The notes: generated from the letters alone by a model not told the origin. Numbered from the stretch's first letter, positions 30,348 to 40,976 are shown. The stretch: 64,000 bases of DNA from Flavobacteriales bacterium UBA7430 (GCA_002478765.1 DLQO01000002.1:911-64910); one strand, 5' to 3'. Translations and numbers: made by a program.

Positions 30348-31340
30348 CTATTCGTTATCTAATTTGTACTTAGAAGTGTCCATTCCAAAGGATAGACCTT
30401 TTAAAGCAACTAATTCATCTAATTCAGTCAACGATTTTTTACCAAAGTTTCTAAACTTCATTAAATCGCTTTTGTTGAAGGTTACAAGATCTCCTAATGT
30501 TTCAACTTCAGCAGCTTTCAAGCAGTTTAATGCTCTTACTGAAAGATCCATTTCAGTTAATTTAGAGTGAAGAAGCTGTCGCATTTTCAACGACTCCTCA
30601 TCGTACTGATTCTCGGATGCAGTTTCTTCGTCTTCCAAAGAAATACGATCGTCAGAAAACAACATGAAATGATGTATTAAGATCTTAGACGCTTCTGTCA
30701 ATGCATCTTTCGGATTGATAGAACCATCCGTTGTCAAATCTAAAACCAATTTCTCATAGTCGGTCTTCTGCTCAACACGGAAGTTCTCGATCTCGAACTT
30801 CACATTTTTAATCGGCGTAAAAATTGAATCTGTAGCTATCGTACCAAGAGGTACTTCTTCTACGTTATGTTCCTCTGCTGTTACAAATCCACGTCCTTTG
30901 ATGATGGTAAGAACCATGTCAATGGAAACCTTGGCGTTCATATTACAAACAACTAAGTCTGGATTTAACACTTGGAATCCAGAAATAAACTTACCAATAT
31001 CACCAGCAGTTAACTGATCTTGTTTAGATACAGATACATGAACTGTTTCATTTTCAACATCTTCAACTTGCTTCTTAAAACGTACTTGTTTTAAGTTCAA
31101 AATGATTTCTGTAACATCTTCTACGACACCTTCGATGGTTGAAAACTCATGTTCTACACCTTCGATGCGAACAGAAGAGATAGCGAATCCTTCTAGTGAA
31201 GAAAGTAGCACTCTACGAAGAGCATTTCCGATTGTTAAACCATAACCTGGTTCCAATGGGCGAAACTCAAATTGACCAAAACTATCAGTCGAGTTTACCA
31301 TAAATACTCTATCCGGCTTTTGGAAATTTAATATTGCCAT
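30348..31340 (-). CDS. rpoA: RNA polymerase alpha subunit
   Basis: Alpha subunit, 330 residues, scaffold of core polymerase. The N-terminal dimer domain includes [20 protein letters not shown], the classic alpha motif. The C-terminal domain is complete, with [33 protein letters not shown], the helix-hairpin-helix region used to touch DNA and activators. It follows rpsD with a 30-base gap, the widest in the 33-gene block. Confidence 0.99.
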   Translation of the reverse strand: MAILNFQKPDRVFMVNSTDSFGQFEFRPLEPGYGLTIGNALRRVLLSSLEGFAISSVRIEGVEHEFSTIEGVVEDVTEIILNLKQVRFKKQVEDVENETVHVSVSKQDQLTAGDIGKFISGFQVLNPDLVVCNMNAKVSIDMVLTIIKGRGFVTAEEHNVEEVPLGTIATDSIFTPIKNVKFEIENFRVEQKTDYEKLVLDLTTDGSINPKDALTEASKILIHHFMLFSDDRISLEDEETASENQYDEESLKMRQLLHSKLTEMDLSVRALNCLKAAEVETLGDLVTFNKSDLMKFRNFGKKSLTELDELVALKGLSFGMDTSKYKLDNE

Positions 31341-31370
31341 ATGCTAAATCTTTAACGTGTCTATATTATT

Positions 31371-31976
31371 TTACTTAGAATATAATTCTACGATCAGCTG
31401 TTCTTTAATAGCTTCAGGAATTTGTACGCGTTCTGGAACTGCAACAAATGTACCTTTAAGTGAATCCGAGCTAAACTCCAACCACTCATAGCTTCCTGCG
31501 TTGGCTTTTACAGAATCTGTAATTGCCTCTAAAGCCTTAGACTTCTCACGAACTTCAATAACATCTCCTGGACGTAGTGAATACGATGGTATATTAACAA
31601 TACCACCATTCACAGTAATGTGACGGTGAGATACCAATTGACGAGCACCACTACGTGTTGGGGAAATACCCATTCTGTATACGGTGTTGTCTAATCTTCT
31701 TTCACACAATTGCAACAAAATCTCACCAGTTACACCGGTTTTAGATGAAGCATTTTTGTATAAATTTCGGAATTGTTTTTCAAGGATACCGTAAGTATAC
31801 TTTGCTTTTTGCTTTTCTAAAAGCTGTACTGCGTATTCTGACTGCTTTGATCGTCTTCGTGAGTTTCCGTGTTGTCCTGGAGGGTAACTTTTCTTTTCCA
31901 AGGACTTATCAGCACCGAATATTGCCTCACCGAATCTACGTGCAATTTTGGTTTTTGGACCTGTATATCTTGCCAT
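31371..31976 (-). CDS. rpsD: ribosomal protein uS4
   Basis: Primary 16S rRNA-binding protein of the small subunit, 201 residues. It starts [21 protein letters not shown] and lacks the N-terminal cysteines of zinc-binding S4 forms. The S4 RNA-binding domain is at about residues 90-150 ([28 protein letters not shown]). In many bacteria S4 also represses its own operon; no target site can be recognised here. Confidence 0.99.
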   Translation of the reverse strand: MARYTGPKTKIARRFGEAIFGADKSLEKKSYPPGQHGNSRRRSKQSEYAVQLLEKQKAKYTYGILEKQFRNLYKNASSKTGVTGEILLQLCERRLDNTVYRMGISPTRSGARQLVSHRHITVNGGIVNIPSYSLRPGDVIEVREKSKALEAITDSVKANAGSYEWLEFSSDSLKGTFVAVPERVQIPEAIKEQLIVELYSK

Positions 31977-31997
31977 TTCTTAGGTTTTAAAAGGGGA

Positions 31998-32378
31998 TTA
32001 AACTCTTCTACGTTTGGGTGGTCTACAACCGTTGTGTGGTTGTGGAGTAACATCTACAATTTCAGATACCTGAATTCCGTTGTTATGTAACGTACGGATT
32101 GCGGATTCACGACCATTACCTGGCCCCTTAACGTAAACTTTAACTTTTCTCAAACCAGCTTCATAAGCGACTTTCGCACAATCTTCAGCAGCTGTTTGAG
32201 CAGCATAAGGAGTATTCTTTTTAGAACCTTTAAACCCTTGCTTACCTGCAGAAGACCATGAAATAACTTGACCTGCGTTGTTGGTAAGTGAGATGATGAT
32301 GTTGTTAAAAGATGCATGAATGTGTGCCTGTCCAACAGACTCAACTTTTACGTTTCTTTTTTTGTTTGTTTTAGCCAT
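31998..32378 (-). CDS. rpsK: ribosomal protein uS11
   Basis: Small-subunit platform protein that contacts mRNA and the 16S 690 loop. The 126-residue sequence is full length, with [45 protein letters not shown] and the basic C-terminus PPKRRRV. Located between rpsM and rpsD as in the standard alpha operon, with gaps of 9 and 21 bases. Confidence 0.99.
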   Translation of the reverse strand: MAKTNKKRNVKVESVGQAHIHASFNNIIISLTNNAGQVISWSSAGKQGFKGSKKNTPYAAQTAAEDCAKVAYEAGLRKVKVYVKGPGNGRESAIRTLHNNGIQVSEIVDVTPQPHNGCRPPKRRRV

Positions 32379-32387
32379 AGCTACCTA

Positions 32388-32762
32388 CTATTTAGTTGCT
32401 TTCTTTTTGTTAGCAACAGTTTTTCTTCTACCCTTTCTAGTACGTGAGTTGTTTTTTGTCCGTTGACCTCTCAACGGTAACCCAGAACGATGACGTTGCC
32501 CTCTGTTACATCCAACATCCATCAATCGCTTGATGTTCAATTGAACTTCAGATCTTAACTCTCCTTCGATTGTGTAGTCTGATATGATGGTACGAATTTG
32601 ACTCAATTCGTCATCATTCCAATCCTTAACCTTAGTGTTTAGATCAACACCGGCTTTTGAAAGGATTTCCTGTGCACGAGTACTTCCTATACCAAAGATA
32701 TAAGTTAACCCGATTTCTCCTCTTTTATTTGTAGGTATGTCTACCCCTGCAATTCTTGCCAT
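32388..32762 (-). CDS. rpsM: ribosomal protein uS13
   Basis: Small-subunit head protein that bridges to the large subunit and contacts tRNA in the P site. The 124-residue protein starts [20 protein letters not shown] and has [20 protein letters not shown] and a basic tail, all expected. It follows rpmJ with 22 bases between. Confidence 0.99.
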   Translation of the reverse strand: MARIAGVDIPTNKRGEIGLTYIFGIGSTRAQEILSKAGVDLNTKVKDWNDDELSQIRTIISDYTIEGELRSEVQLNIKRLMDVGCNRGQRHRSGLPLRGQRTKNNSRTRKGRRKTVANKKKATK

Positions 32763-32784
32763 AGAATTTTTTTTTGTTCAAGGT

Positions 32785-32901
32785 CTAACCTTGTCTTTGT
32801 TTAAATTTAGGGTTCTTTTTGTTGATTACATAAAGACGCCCCTTTCTGCGAACTATTTGGCAGTCAGCACTTCTTTTCTTAATTGATGCTCTTACTTTCA
32901 T
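32785..32901 (-). CDS. rpmJ: ribosomal protein bL36, zinc-ligand-depleted form
   Basis: A 38-residue protein, short enough to be easily missed. It starts [14 protein letters not shown] and ends NPKFKQRQG, the universal end of bL36. The zinc-binding form carries three Cys and one His; here only C14 remains, with Ser, Asn and Phe at the other sites, so it should not bind zinc. It lies 13 bases after infA and 22 before rpsM, its standard place. Confidence 0.97.
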   Translation of the reverse strand: MKVRASIKKRSADCQIVRRKGRLYVINKKNPKFKQRQG

Positions 32902-32914
32902 CTTTTTGACTTAT

Positions 32915-33130
32915 TTAGTATCTGTAAGTAATTCGTCCTTTGGTTAAATCGTATGGAGACATGGCTAATTTCACCTTATCTCCGGGTAACAATTTAATGT
33001 AGTGCATACGCATCTTTCCAGAGATATGAGCTGTTAAAACGTGTCCGTTTTCTAGTTCTACTCGGAACATTGCATTTGAAAGTGATTCTGTTATCACTCC
33101 GTCTTGCTCTATTGATGCTTGTTTAGCCAT
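32915..33130 (-). CDS. infA: translation initiation factor IF-1
   Basis: Binds the ribosomal A site during initiation. The 71 residues form one OB-fold: [40 protein letters not shown] and [19 protein letters not shown] are nearly invariant in the family. It follows map by 3 bases and precedes rpmJ, the standard Bacteroidota order secY-map-infA-rpmJ. Confidence 0.99.
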   Translation of the reverse strand: MAKQASIEQDGVITESLSNAMFRVELENGHVLTAHISGKMRMHYIKLLPGDKVKLAMSPYDLTKGRITYRY

Positions 33131-33133
33131 ACA

Positions 33134-33913
33134 CTAATTTTTATTTTTTAAAACTTCGTCAATAAACTCAAATGACGATAATATTTCTGCTTTACCTTTT
33201 CGAACTACTACTGTATGTTCGAAATGTGCTGAAGGTTTTAAATCTGCAGTTTTGATTGTCCAGCCGTCATTCAACTGGATGATCTCTTTAACGCCCATAT
33301 TAATCATGGGTTCTATAGCGAGAACAAGACCTTCTTGTAATTTAACACCCCTACCGCGTTTACCATAGTTTGGTACTTCTGGACTTTCGTGCAAATTAGC
33401 ACCCACTCCATGACCAACTAATTCTCTAACGACAGTATAACCGTTATTTTCTGCATGCTTCTGAATAGCAAATCCTATATCACCAATTCGGTTACCCGTA
33501 ATTGCGGCATCAATTCCATGGTAAAGAGACTCACGAGTAACTCTCAGTAAATCTTGCACCTCTTTAGCAACTTGCCCCACTTCATAGGTGAAAGCAGAAT
33601 CACCAAAAAATCCATTTTTTTTTACTCCACAATCTAAAGACAGTATCGTTCCTGACTCTAAAGGCGTATTGTTTGGAATTCCGTGAACCACTTCTTCATT
33701 AGGTGATACACATAAAGTATTCGGAAAACCACTATATCCTTTAAACCCTGGAACACCACCATGGTCTCTGATAAACTCCTCAGCAACGGCATCTAACTCA
33801 AGGGTAGTAACACCAGGTTGGATCAATTTAGCTACTTCAGCGTGTGTTTTTGCAACAAGTAAAGAACTTTCTCTTATTAATTCAATCTCTTCTTCGGTTT
33901 TGTGATAGATCAT
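33134..33913 (-). CDS. map: methionine aminopeptidase, type I
   Basis: Removes the initiator Met from nascent proteins. The 259-residue pita-bread fold has the five metal ligands in place: LSLDCGVKKNGFFGDSAFT (two Asp), GHGVGANLHESPEVPNYG (His), AIEPMI (Glu) and FEHTVVV (Glu nearby). The substrate His is in EEVVHGIPN. Length is that of type I enzymes. It lies between secY and infA; adenylate kinase, which often sits here in other phyla, is absent. Confidence 0.98.
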   Translation of the reverse strand: MIYHKTEEEIELIRESSLLVAKTHAEVAKLIQPGVTTLELDAVAEEFIRDHGGVPGFKGYSGFPNTLCVSPNEEVVHGIPNNTPLESGTILSLDCGVKKNGFFGDSAFTYEVGQVAKEVQDLLRVTRESLYHGIDAAITGNRIGDIGFAIQKHAENNGYTVVRELVGHGVGANLHESPEVPNYGKRGRGVKLQEGLVLAIEPMINMGVKEIIQLNDGWTIKTADLKPSAHFEHTVVVRKGKAEILSSFEFIDEVLKNKN

Positions 33914-33922
33914 GTCTGAAAT

Positions 33923-35230
33923 TTACATTCCTGACCGACCCGTCATACGACCTGATTTCATTAAACCGTCGTAATGGCGATTTAACAAGTAACCTTCAAT
34001 TTGCTGAAGGGTATCCAAAACAACACCCACCATAATCAATAATGACGTTCCACCAAAGAACTGTGAAAATGACTGGTTAATCCCTGCATTCATTGCAAAA
34101 GCAGGTAAAATAGCTATCACAGCTAAAAACACTGAGCCTGGCAACACAATTCTAGACATCACATCATCCAAAAAAGTAGCTGTGTCCTTACCCGGCTTAA
34201 CACCTGGTACAAAACCACCATTACGTTTTAAATCGTCAGCCATTTGGTTTGTATTAACCGTAATAGCTGTATAGAAATAAGTGAATAGTATGATTAAAAC
34301 AGCGAAGGCAAAATTATACCAAAATCCTGAGAAATCAGAGAAAGTAGTTACAAAATTTTGCACCCTTTCAGACTCCGATAATCCCGCAAAGGTTATGGGT
34401 ATAAACATGATCGCTTGAGCAAATATAATTGGCATAACTCCTGATGCATTCACCTTCAAGGGTAAATACTGTCGAGCAGCTGTTGCTTGAGCTGTTGCTC
34501 CTCGCTTAGCGTACTGTATAGGAATTCTTCTTACACCCTGAACTAGCAGGACCGAAGCAAATATAACAACCAACAGAACCAATAACTCAACCAATATAAT
34601 TAATGGGTTAGCTCTACCGACTTCAAACAAGAATGCTTGCGGAAGAACTGCAATAATACCCACCATAATTAACAATGAAATACCATTACCAATACCACGA
34701 TCAGTAATTTTCTCACCCAACCACATCGCAAACATAGTTCCAGTTACAAGGATAACAATGCTCGAGAACCAAAAAGTTCCACTAGAAAGTAAAAATGCCT
34801 CAGCAGGTAAAGTTGCTTTTAGATTAGCAATGTATCCAGGAGCCTGGAAACAAGTAATTACAACCGTTAGGTAACGAGTAATTTGACTAATCTTTGTGCG
34901 TCCACTCTCTCCATCCTTTTGCAATTTCTGCAAGTAAGGAACAGCCATTGTCATCAATTGGATAACAATAGATGCGGAGATGTATGGCATAATTCCCAGA
35001 GCCATAATAGAGGCTTGTGAAAATGCTCCACCTGTAAACATGTTTAAGAGTCCTAATAAACCATCTGATGTTTGGTTTTGTAGAGCATCTAACTGTTGTG
35101 GATCAATACCTGGAAGTGCAACAAAAGAACCTAAACGATAAATAAGTAAAAATCCTAATGTTGTAAGGATTCTACTACGGAGTTCTTCTATCTTCCAAAT
35201 ATTCTTAATTGTCTCGATCAATTTCTTCAT
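33923..35230 (-). CDS. secY: SecY, protein translocase channel subunit
   Basis: Core channel of the Sec translocon in the inner membrane. The 435 residues include ten predicted helices; the plug/lateral-gate region lies in helix 2 (GIMPYISASIVIQLM) and the cytoplasmic loops carry IPIQYAKRGATAQATAARQ (the SecA/ribosome-docking loop). The cytoplasmic tail is short and basic. It follows rplO by 15 bases. SecA is encoded in the same window. Confidence 0.98.
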   Translation of the reverse strand: MKKLIETIKNIWKIEELRSRILTTLGFLLIYRLGSFVALPGIDPQQLDALQNQTSDGLLGLLNMFTGGAFSQASIMALGIMPYISASIVIQLMTMAVPYLQKLQKDGESGRTKISQITRYLTVVITCFQAPGYIANLKATLPAEAFLLSSGTFWFSSIVILVTGTMFAMWLGEKITDRGIGNGISLLIMVGIIAVLPQAFLFEVGRANPLIILVELLVLLVVIFASVLLVQGVRRIPIQYAKRGATAQATAARQYLPLKVNASGVMPIIFAQAIMFIPITFAGLSESERVQNFVTTFSDFSGFWYNFAFAVLIILFTYFYTAITVNTNQMADDLKRNGGFVPGVKPGKDTATFLDDVMSRIVLPGSVFLAVIAILPAFAMNAGINQSFSQFFGGTSLLIMVGVVLDTLQQIEGYLLNRHYDGLMKSGRMTGRSGM

Positions 35231-35245
35231 GATAATGAGAGCCTA

Positions 35246-35695
35246 TTAAAGGGTTGTAGCCGAACCACCTGCTGCCTCAATGGCAGATTGTGCTGTAGCT
35301 GTAAATTTGTGAGCAGTTATGGACAACTTAGCTGTTAAAGCCCCTCTACCCAAAATTTTAACCAAGTCGTTTTTACGTGCCAAACCATTGGACATCAAAA
35401 CTTCTAGAGTCACCTCGTCGGTAATTTTCTTTGTATCAACCAAAGCCTGGATTGTATCAAGGTTGATCCCTTTATACTCTACGCGATTGATATTCTTAAA
35501 TCCAAATTTAGGAACACGACGTTGTAAAGGCATTTGACCACCTTCAAATCCAATCTTTCTGGAGTAACCCGATCTAGATTTTTGTCCTTTGTGTCCACGA
35601 GTGGAAGTACCACCGTGACCAGATCCCTGACCACGAGCAATACGTTTTTTATTTTTCACCGAGCCTGTGGCTGGTTTCAAATTACTTAAATTCAT
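35246..35695 (-). CDS. rplO: ribosomal protein uL15
   Basis: Large-subunit assembly protein, 149 residues. The N-terminus NLSNLKPATGSVKNKKRIARG is followed by the Gly/Arg/Ser-rich extension QGSGHGGTSTRGHKGQKSRS, which threads into the rRNA, and a globular C-terminal domain ending SAIEAAGGSATTL. Length is normal. It stands between rpmD and secY. Confidence 0.98.
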   Translation of the reverse strand: MNLSNLKPATGSVKNKKRIARGQGSGHGGTSTRGHKGQKSRSGYSRKIGFEGGQMPLQRRVPKFGFKNINRVEYKGINLDTIQALVDTKKITDEVTLEVLMSNGLARKNDLVKILGRGALTAKLSITAHKFTATAQSAIEAAGGSATTL

Positions 35696-35717
35696 CTTCC
35701 GATTCCTTTAATAGTTC

Positions 35718-35900
35718 TTACTTAACTTCTTCTACTTCTATCAAGTGCTTTACAGCATTCACCATCCCTAAAATTTGAGGAGTAGCTTCTTGCTCAACAA
35801 CGTGATTGATCTTCTTAAGACCCAATGCCGCTAGAGTTCTCTTTTGACGCTCAGGTCGATCGATCTTACTTCGGACTTGTTTAATTTTTATCTTGGCCAT
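35718..35900 (-). CDS. rpmD: ribosomal protein uL30
   Basis: Small large-subunit protein of 60 residues: KIKIKQVRSKIDRPERQKRT followed by LAALGLKKINHVVE. This pattern and the position between rpsE and rplO identify it. Gaps are 9 and 22 bases. Confidence 0.97.
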   Translation of the reverse strand: MAKIKIKQVRSKIDRPERQKRTLAALGLKKINHVVEQEATPQILGMVNAVKHLIEVEEVK

Positions 35901-35909
35901 CTGTGTACT

Positions 35910-36437
35910 TTATTTAGCGTTAAATACCTTACTCATCGAAATTCCTCTCTGAGCTGCTATTGAACGAGCATCTCTCAGCTGCAACAAAGCATCCATGGTA
36001 GCCTTCACAACGTTGTGAGGGTTTGATGAACCTTTAGATTTTGCCAAGATATCGTGAACACCTACAGATTCAATAACTGCACGCATTGCACCACCAGCAA
36101 TAACTCCTGTACCATGAGAAGCAGGGCGCATAAAAATACGTGATCCTCCAAATTTACCATTTTGCTCGTGCGGTATACTACCATTCACGACTGGTATACG
36201 ATACAAATTTTTCTTTGCATCTTCAGTACCTTTAGTGATTGCAGAAACAACTTCCTGAGCTTTACCCATTCCATGTCCAACAACACCATCCTCGTTACCA
36301 ACGACCATAATAGCAGAAAAACTGAATGTTCTACCACCCTTAGTCACTTTAGTAACCCGTTGTATACCTACCAAACGCTCTTTAAGTTCCAAGCCTGAAG
36401 GCTTCACCTTTTCTAGGTTGTAATATTTACTTGCCAT
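35910..36437 (-). CDS. rpsE: ribosomal protein uS5
   Basis: Small-subunit protein involved in mRNA entry and decoding accuracy. The 175 residues have the double-stranded-RNA-binding N-terminal domain ([20 protein letters not shown]) and a C-terminal domain with [18 protein letters not shown] and [20 protein letters not shown]. All expected segments are present and no truncation is seen. Confidence 0.99.
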   Translation of the reverse strand: MASKYYNLEKVKPSGLELKERLVGIQRVTKVTKGGRTFSFSAIMVVGNEDGVVGHGMGKAQEVVSAITKGTEDAKKNLYRIPVVNGSIPHEQNGKFGGSRIFMRPASHGTGVIAGGAMRAVIESVGVHDILAKSKGSSNPHNVVKATMDALLQLRDARSIAAQRGISMSKVFNAK

Positions 36438-36443
36438 AATTTC

Positions 36444-36797
36444 TTAGAATTTAAGTCCGCCTTCTCTAGCTCCATCAGCTAAAGATTTGATTCTTCCGTG
36501 GTATAAGTATCCGTTTCTATCGAAAACACATTGTGTGATTCCTGCAGCAACAGCTTTTTCAGCAAGGGCTTTACCAACAACGTTGGCTTGTTCGATTTTC
36601 GTCCCCTCAACCTTAACAGCTTTATCGGTAGAAGCCGCAGACAACAATGTCGTTCCTGCTAAATCATCGATTAACTGTGCGTAAATCGATTTGTTACTTC
36701 TAAAAACTGAAAGTCTTGGAGTCGTAGCTGTACCATCGATGTTCTTTCGAACACGCATTTTGATACGCTTTCTTCTATATTCTTTTGACAGTGCCAT
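36444..36797 (-). CDS. rplR: ribosomal protein uL18
   Basis: 5S rRNA-binding protein of 117 residues: a basic N-terminus ([16 protein letters not shown]), the [20 protein letters not shown] core, and the C-terminal [20 protein letters not shown]. It is in the normal place between rplF and rpsE, with a gap of 6 bases to rpsE and 11 from rplF. Confidence 0.99.
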   Translation of the reverse strand: MALSKEYRRKRIKMRVRKNIDGTATTPRLSVFRSNKSIYAQLIDDLAGTTLLSAASTDKAVKVEGTKIEQANVVGKALAEKAVAAGITQCVFDRNGYLYHGRIKSLADGAREGGLKF

Positions 36798-36808
36798 AGC
36801 TTCTATTT

Positions 36809-37360
36809 TTAGCCTGCAGTTTTACCTGCTTTTCTTCTAATCTCTTCTCCTACAAACTTAACACCTTTTCCTTTGTATGGCTCAGGTTTTCTCATCGATC
36901 GGATTTTTGCTGCAACCAATCCAATGAGTTGTTTGTCGTGAGAGCTTAATTTAACAATTGGGTTTTTACCCTTATCAGATACAGTTTCAACTTTAACTTC
37001 AGGACAAATTTCAAACACAATATTGTGTGAGAAACCTAAACTGAGTTCAAGCTGCTGACCTCTGTTAGAAGCACGGTAACCTACTCCGACTAGTTCGAGT
37101 TCTTTTGTATACCCTTTAGAGACTCCTTCAATCATATTGAAAATCAAAGCTCGGTACAAACCGTGTTTAGCTCTAGATTCTTTTAGATCATTTAGTCTTT
37201 CGAGAGTAACAACTGAATCCTCGACTCTTACGGCGATTGGTTCTGTGACCTGCAGAGATAGTTCCCCAAGTTTACCCTTAACAGTTACTTCATTTGATGA
37301 AGATACTGCAACGGTAATTCCTTCAGGAATTACGACCGGTTGTTTACCTATTCTTGACAT
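36809..37360 (-). CDS. rplF: ribosomal protein uL6
   Basis: Large-subunit protein near the GTPase centre. The 183 residues contain two related halves, starting [17 protein letters not shown] and ending with the RNA-binding segment [26 protein letters not shown]. Length is normal. It follows rpsH by 20 bases. Confidence 0.99.
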   Translation of the reverse strand: MSRIGKQPVVIPEGITVAVSSSNEVTVKGKLGELSLQVTEPIAVRVEDSVVTLERLNDLKESRAKHGLYRALIFNMIEGVSKGYTKELELVGVGYRASNRGQQLELSLGFSHNIVFEICPEVKVETVSDKGKNPIVKLSSHDKQLIGLVAAKIRSMRKPEPYKGKGVKFVGEEIRRKAGKTAG

Positions 37361-37380
37361 TTCTTAACGTTTTCCGTTGA

Positions 37381-37779
37381 TTAATAAACGTAACATAACA
37401 CTTCTCCACCCACATTTAATGAGCGAGCTTCCTTATCAGTCATCACTCCACTTGAAGTAGAAACGATGGCTACACCTAACCCGTTCAATACTCTTGGCAT
37501 AGATGCCGAAGAAGAGTATTTCCGTAAGCCGGGCTTTGAAGCTCTTTTCAAAGATGTAATTGCAGGCATTTTTGTGATTGCATTGTATTTCAAAGCAATT
37601 TTGATGCTACCTTGTGCATTGTTATTTTCGAACTTGAAGTTCAAGATATAACCCTGATCTTTTAAGATCTTAGTTATTTCTTTCTTTAGATTTGATGCAG
37701 GCACTTCAACAACTCTGTGGTTCGCCATGATGGCGTTACGAAGTCGCGTTAAGTAATCTGCTATTGGATCTGTATACAT
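37381..37779 (-). CDS. rpsH: ribosomal protein uS8
   Basis: 16S rRNA-binding assembly protein of 132 residues. It has TDPIADYLTRLRNAIMANHR at the N-terminus and the typical GLGVAIVSTSSGVMTDKEAR segment near the C-terminus. In other bacteria S8 represses the spc operon by binding mRNA near rplE; no such hairpin could be recognised here. Confidence 0.99.
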   Translation of the reverse strand: MYTDPIADYLTRLRNAIMANHRVVEVPASNLKKEITKILKDQGYILNFKFENNNAQGSIKIALKYNAITKMPAITSLKRASKPGLRKYSSSASMPRVLNGLGVAIVSTSSGVMTDKEARSLNVGGEVLCYVY

Positions 37780-37800
37780 AATTTTGTAACTTTTATCAGT

Positions 37801-38070
37801 TTACCAACTTGCTTTTTTCACACCTGGGATTAATCCGAAGTTAGCCATTTCACGAAATGTTACACGTGAAACACCAAACTGACGCATGTATCCTTTAGGT
37901 CTACCTGTTAACTTACAACGATTGTGAAGTCGAACTGGGGATGCATTCTTAGGAAGCTTTTGCAATCCCTCGTAATCTCCAGCTGCTTTCAATGCTGCAC
38001 GCTTTTCAGCGTATTTGTCAACCATTTTTTGTCTTTTAAGCTCTCTGGCTTTCATTGATTCTTTTGCCAT
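37801..38070 (-). CDS. rpsN: ribosomal protein uS14, zinc-free long form
   Basis: Small-subunit head protein of 89 residues, the long form without the four zinc cysteines (only one Cys remains, in [10 protein letters not shown]). Core segments are [20 protein letters not shown] and the C-terminal PGVKKASW. I choose the ATG at 38070 ([14 protein letters not shown]); the frame extends nine codons more to a TTG inside rplE. Four bases separate it from the rplE stop. Confidence 0.98.
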   Translation of the reverse strand: MAKESMKARELKRQKMVDKYAEKRAALKAAGDYEGLQKLPKNASPVRLHNRCKLTGRPKGYMRQFGVSRVTFREMANFGLIPGVKKASW

Positions 38071-38074
38071 CCTT

Positions 38075-38623
38075 CTATTTTTTAAATGGTAAACCAAATT
38101 CCTTTAATAATTCAAAAGCTTCTTTATCGGTATTAGCAGAAGTCACCATAGTGATATCCATACCGGTAATTTTATTTACCTGATCAATAAAGATTTCAGG
38201 AAATATAATTTGCTCTTTGATACCCAAGTTGTAGTTCCCTCTACCGTCAAACCCTTTTGCGTTGATTCCGTGGAAGTCACGAACAGCAGGTAAAGCAGTT
38301 GAAACTAAACGATCTAAGAATTCATACATACGTTCACCACGTAATGTAACGCGAACACCAACCGGCATTGCTTTTCTTAATTTAAAGTTTGAGATATCCT
38401 TCTTAGAAAGCGTAGGTACCGATTTTTGTCCCGTAATACGAGTCATTTCATCGATTGCAACATCAACTAACTTCTTGTCAGTTGTTGCTTCACCAACACC
38501 TTGGTTAATACAGATTTTCTCTAACTTAGGCACTTGCATGATGTTTTTGTAACTCATGCGCTCCTTGAGAGACGCAACAATCTCGTTGCGATATTTCTCT
38601 TGTAGTCTTGGAGTGTACGTCAT
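38075..38623 (-). CDS. rplE: ribosomal protein uL5
   Basis: 5S rRNA-binding protein that contacts P-site tRNA, 182 residues. It has [40 protein letters not shown] and [20 protein letters not shown], all family-typical. Its ATG shares one base with the rplX stop (TAATG), so translation is tightly coupled. Confidence 0.99.
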   Translation of the reverse strand: MTYTPRLQEKYRNEIVASLKERMSYKNIMQVPKLEKICINQGVGEATTDKKLVDVAIDEMTRITGQKSVPTLSKKDISNFKLRKAMPVGVRVTLRGERMYEFLDRLVSTALPAVRDFHGINAKGFDGRGNYNLGIKEQIIFPEIFIDQVNKITGMDITMVTSANTDKEAFELLKEFGLPFKK

Positions 38624-38937
38624 TATAGAACCTCCCCTGATTTTTTAGAGTATCTAACCAACTTACCATCTTCATTCAACTTTCTTCCTAAACGGCTCGC
38701 TTGACCTTTCGAATCAACAACCATTAGGTTAGAAATGTGAACAGAAGCTTCGCTCTTAACAATTCCTCCTTGAGGACTAGCAGCGCTTGGCTTAGTGTGT
38801 TTCGATACCATGTTAATGCCTTCTACGAAGGCTCTTTTTTTCTCGAGATCAACAGAAACTACTTTACCTGTCTTACCGTTATCGGTACCAGTAAGTATTT
38901 TTACTGTATCTCCTTTTTTAATATGTAATTTCGACAT
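38623..38937 (-). CDS. rplX: ribosomal protein uL24
   Basis: Assembly-initiating large-subunit protein, 104 residues. The KOW motif lies near the N-terminus: [20 protein letters not shown]. The segment [20 protein letters not shown] is typical. It shares one base with rplE and follows rplN by 11 bases. Confidence 0.99.
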   Translation of the reverse strand: MSKLHIKKGDTVKILTGTDNGKTGKVVSVDLEKKRAFVEGINMVSKHTKPSAASPQGGIVKSEASVHISNLMVVDSKGQASRLGRKLNEDGKLVRYSKKSGEVL

Positions 38938-38948
38938 CCTAAATGGTT

Positions 38949-39317
38949 TTATAACACCTCTGGTGCTAGTGAAACTATTTTCATGTACTGCTTATCACGT
39001 AATTCACGAGCTACGGGCCCGAAAACACGTGTACCTCTCATTTCTCCGGTAGTGCTCAACAATACACAAGCATTATCATCAAATCGGATATACGATCCAT
39101 CCTGACGACGTACTTCTTTTTTTGTACGAACAACCACAGCAGTAGAAACCTGACCTTTCTTTACAGTGCCAGCTGGTATGGCTGCTTTAACTGTAACTAC
39201 GATCTTGTCTCCCAATGAGGCATATCTTCTGCGAGTACCACCTAATACACGAATACAAAGTACTTCTTTGGCTCCGGTATTGTCGGCTACTTTTAAACGA
39301 CTTTCCTGTTGTACCAT
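38949..39317 (-). CDS. rplN: ribosomal protein uL14
   Basis: Large-subunit protein at the bridge to 16S rRNA, 122 residues: [20 protein letters not shown] at the start, [20 protein letters not shown] in the middle and the closing [11 protein letters not shown]. One base separates it from rpsQ. Confidence 0.99.
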   Translation of the reverse strand: MVQQESRLKVADNTGAKEVLCIRVLGGTRRRYASLGDKIVVTVKAAIPAGTVKKGQVSTAVVVRTKKEVRRQDGSYIRFDDNACVLLSTTGEMRGTRVFGPVARELRDKQYMKIVSLAPEVL

Positions 39318-39318
39318 T

Positions 39319-39576
39319 TTACTTTGCTCTTTCTAGGATTTCTACTACTCTCCAATTCTTTGTCTTACTCAATGGGCGAGTTTCCATGATGCGCACGGTA
39401 TCACCGATATTGCAATCATTTTTGTCGTCGTGAGCAACAAACGTAGAACTTTTCTTCACAAACTTTCCGTACATCGGGTGTCTCTCTTTACGTTCGATAG
39501 ATACCGTTACGGACTTGTCCATTTTGTTGCTTTTCACAACACCAACACGTTCTTTTCTAAGATTTCTAGTTTCCAT
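39319..39576 (-). CDS. rpsQ: ribosomal protein uS17
   Basis: Early-binding 16S rRNA protein, 85 residues with an OB-fold: [39 protein letters not shown] and [20 protein letters not shown]. Position between rpmC and rplN is standard. Confidence 0.99.
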   Translation of the reverse strand: METRNLRKERVGVVKSNKMDKSVTVSIERKERHPMYGKFVKKSSTFVAHDDKNDCNIGDTVRIMETRPLSKTKNWRVVEILERAK

Positions 39577-39583
39577 TGTTGTT

Positions 39584-39778
39584 TTATGCTTCTAGTTCTC
39601 TTCTTCTAACCTCTGTTAGAATACGCGCAACTGTTTTCTTTGTTTCTCGGATTTGTACAGGATTCTCAATCGGAGATACTGCATGCGCCAAATTTAATTT
39701 GGATAATGTAGCTCTTTCCTCTTTTAGTTTCCCTACCAACTCCTCAGTTGACATTTCAATAATTACAGCTTGTTTCAT
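39584..39778 (-). CDS. rpmC: ribosomal protein uL29
   Basis: Two-helix protein at the polypeptide exit, 64 residues: [20 protein letters not shown] and [20 protein letters not shown]. The first helix would contact signal recognition particle and trigger factor. Gaps of 7 and 21 bases to its neighbours. Confidence 0.97.
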   Translation of the reverse strand: MKQAVIIEMSTEELVGKLKEERATLSKLNLAHAVSPIENPVQIRETKKTVARILTEVRRRELEA

Positions 39779-39799
39779 CGCTAATAATACTTTTATCGA

Positions 39800-40222
39800 T
39801 TAAGCTTCAACGTAATCTCTTCGGACTACGAACTTAGTTGTTATAGGTAACTTCTGTGCAGCCAAGCGAAGTGCTTCTTTGGCAATTTCCAGAGGTACAC
39901 CGTCTAATTCAAACATAATACGTCCAGGTCTTACGACAGCGGCCCAGTATTCTGGGGCACCTTTACCTTTACCCATACGTACTTCTGCAGGCTTCTTTGT
40001 AATCGGTTTGTCTGGAAAAATACGGATCCACATTTGTCCTTCACGCTTCATGTAACGCGTTGCAGCGATACGAGCAGCTTCGATTTGACGAGAAGTGATC
40101 CAACATTCATCCAAAGCTTTGATAGCGAAAGATCCAAAAGCAATTTGGTTACCACGTCCGGCATTACCCTTCATGCGGCCCTTTTGCATTTTTCGGAACT
40201 TCGTTCTTTTTGGTTGTAACAT
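39800..40222 (-). CDS. rplP: ribosomal protein uL16
   Basis: A-site-adjacent large-subunit protein, 140 residues. It starts [19 protein letters not shown] and has [20 protein letters not shown] and [20 protein letters not shown]. Full length and typical. Confidence 0.99.
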   Translation of the reverse strand: MLQPKRTKFRKMQKGRMKGNAGRGNQIAFGSFAIKALDECWITSRQIEAARIAATRYMKREGQMWIRIFPDKPITKKPAEVRMGKGKGAPEYWAAVVRPGRIMFELDGVPLEIAKEALRLAAQKLPITTKFVVRRDYVEA

Positions 40223-40250
40223 CTTTCTTACGTTTTAGTAGAGCTTATTA

Positions 40251-40970
40251 CTACTTTCTTTTTCTACGTTGTGAACCACCTCTGGCTCCACGACTTGACT
40301 TTTTTGGTCCTTTCGATAAAGTCTCGATAGGCGTTAAGTCTCGTTTACCATACAATTCACCTTTGCATATCCAAACCTTAACACCCAATACTCCATAGGT
40401 TGTGTGAGATTCAACAAGGGCGTAATCGATATCAGCACGGAAAGTATGTAAAGGCGTTCTACCGTCTTTATACATTTCTGAGCGAGCCATTTCTGCACCA
40501 TTCAAACGACCAGATACTTGTATTTTAATACCTTCGGCACCCATTCGCATCGCAGAAGCAATCGCCATCTTTACCGCACGACGGTAAGAAATACGTCCTT
40601 CAATTTGACGAGCGATGGATTGGCCTACTAATTTAGCATCAATCTCAGGTCTCTTGATCTCATAGATATTCACTTGAACATCTTTTTGAGTTAGCTTTTT
40701 TAGCTCTTCTTTTAAACGATCTACTTCTGAACCACCTTTACCGATAATGATACCAGGTCTTGCAGTACAAATTGTAATCGTTACGAGCTTTAAGGTACGC
40801 TCGATAATCACTTTAGACACGCTTGCCTTAGCTAGACGAGCATCGATATACTTTCGTATTTTACTGTCTTCAGCTAACTTATCACCGAAGTCTTTTCCGC
40901 CATACCATGCCGAATCCCATCCTCTGATGATTCCCAAACGGTTTCCAATTGGATTAGTCTTTTGTCCCAT
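40251..40970 (-). CDS. rpsC: ribosomal protein uS3
   Basis: Small-subunit head protein that lines the mRNA entry. The 239 residues include the KH domain with the [18 protein letters not shown] loop and the C-terminal domain with [21 protein letters not shown] basic tail ([14 protein letters not shown]) ends the protein. It follows rplV by 6 bases. Confidence 0.99.
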   Translation of the reverse strand: MGQKTNPIGNRLGIIRGWDSAWYGGKDFGDKLAEDSKIRKYIDARLAKASVSKVIIERTLKLVTITICTARPGIIIGKGGSEVDRLKEELKKLTQKDVQVNIYEIKRPEIDAKLVGQSIARQIEGRISYRRAVKMAIASAMRMGAEGIKIQVSGRLNGAEMARSEMYKDGRTPLHTFRADIDYALVESHTTYGVLGVKVWICKGELYGKRDLTPIETLSKGPKKSSRGARGGSQRRKRK

Positions 40971-40976
40971 ATCAGC

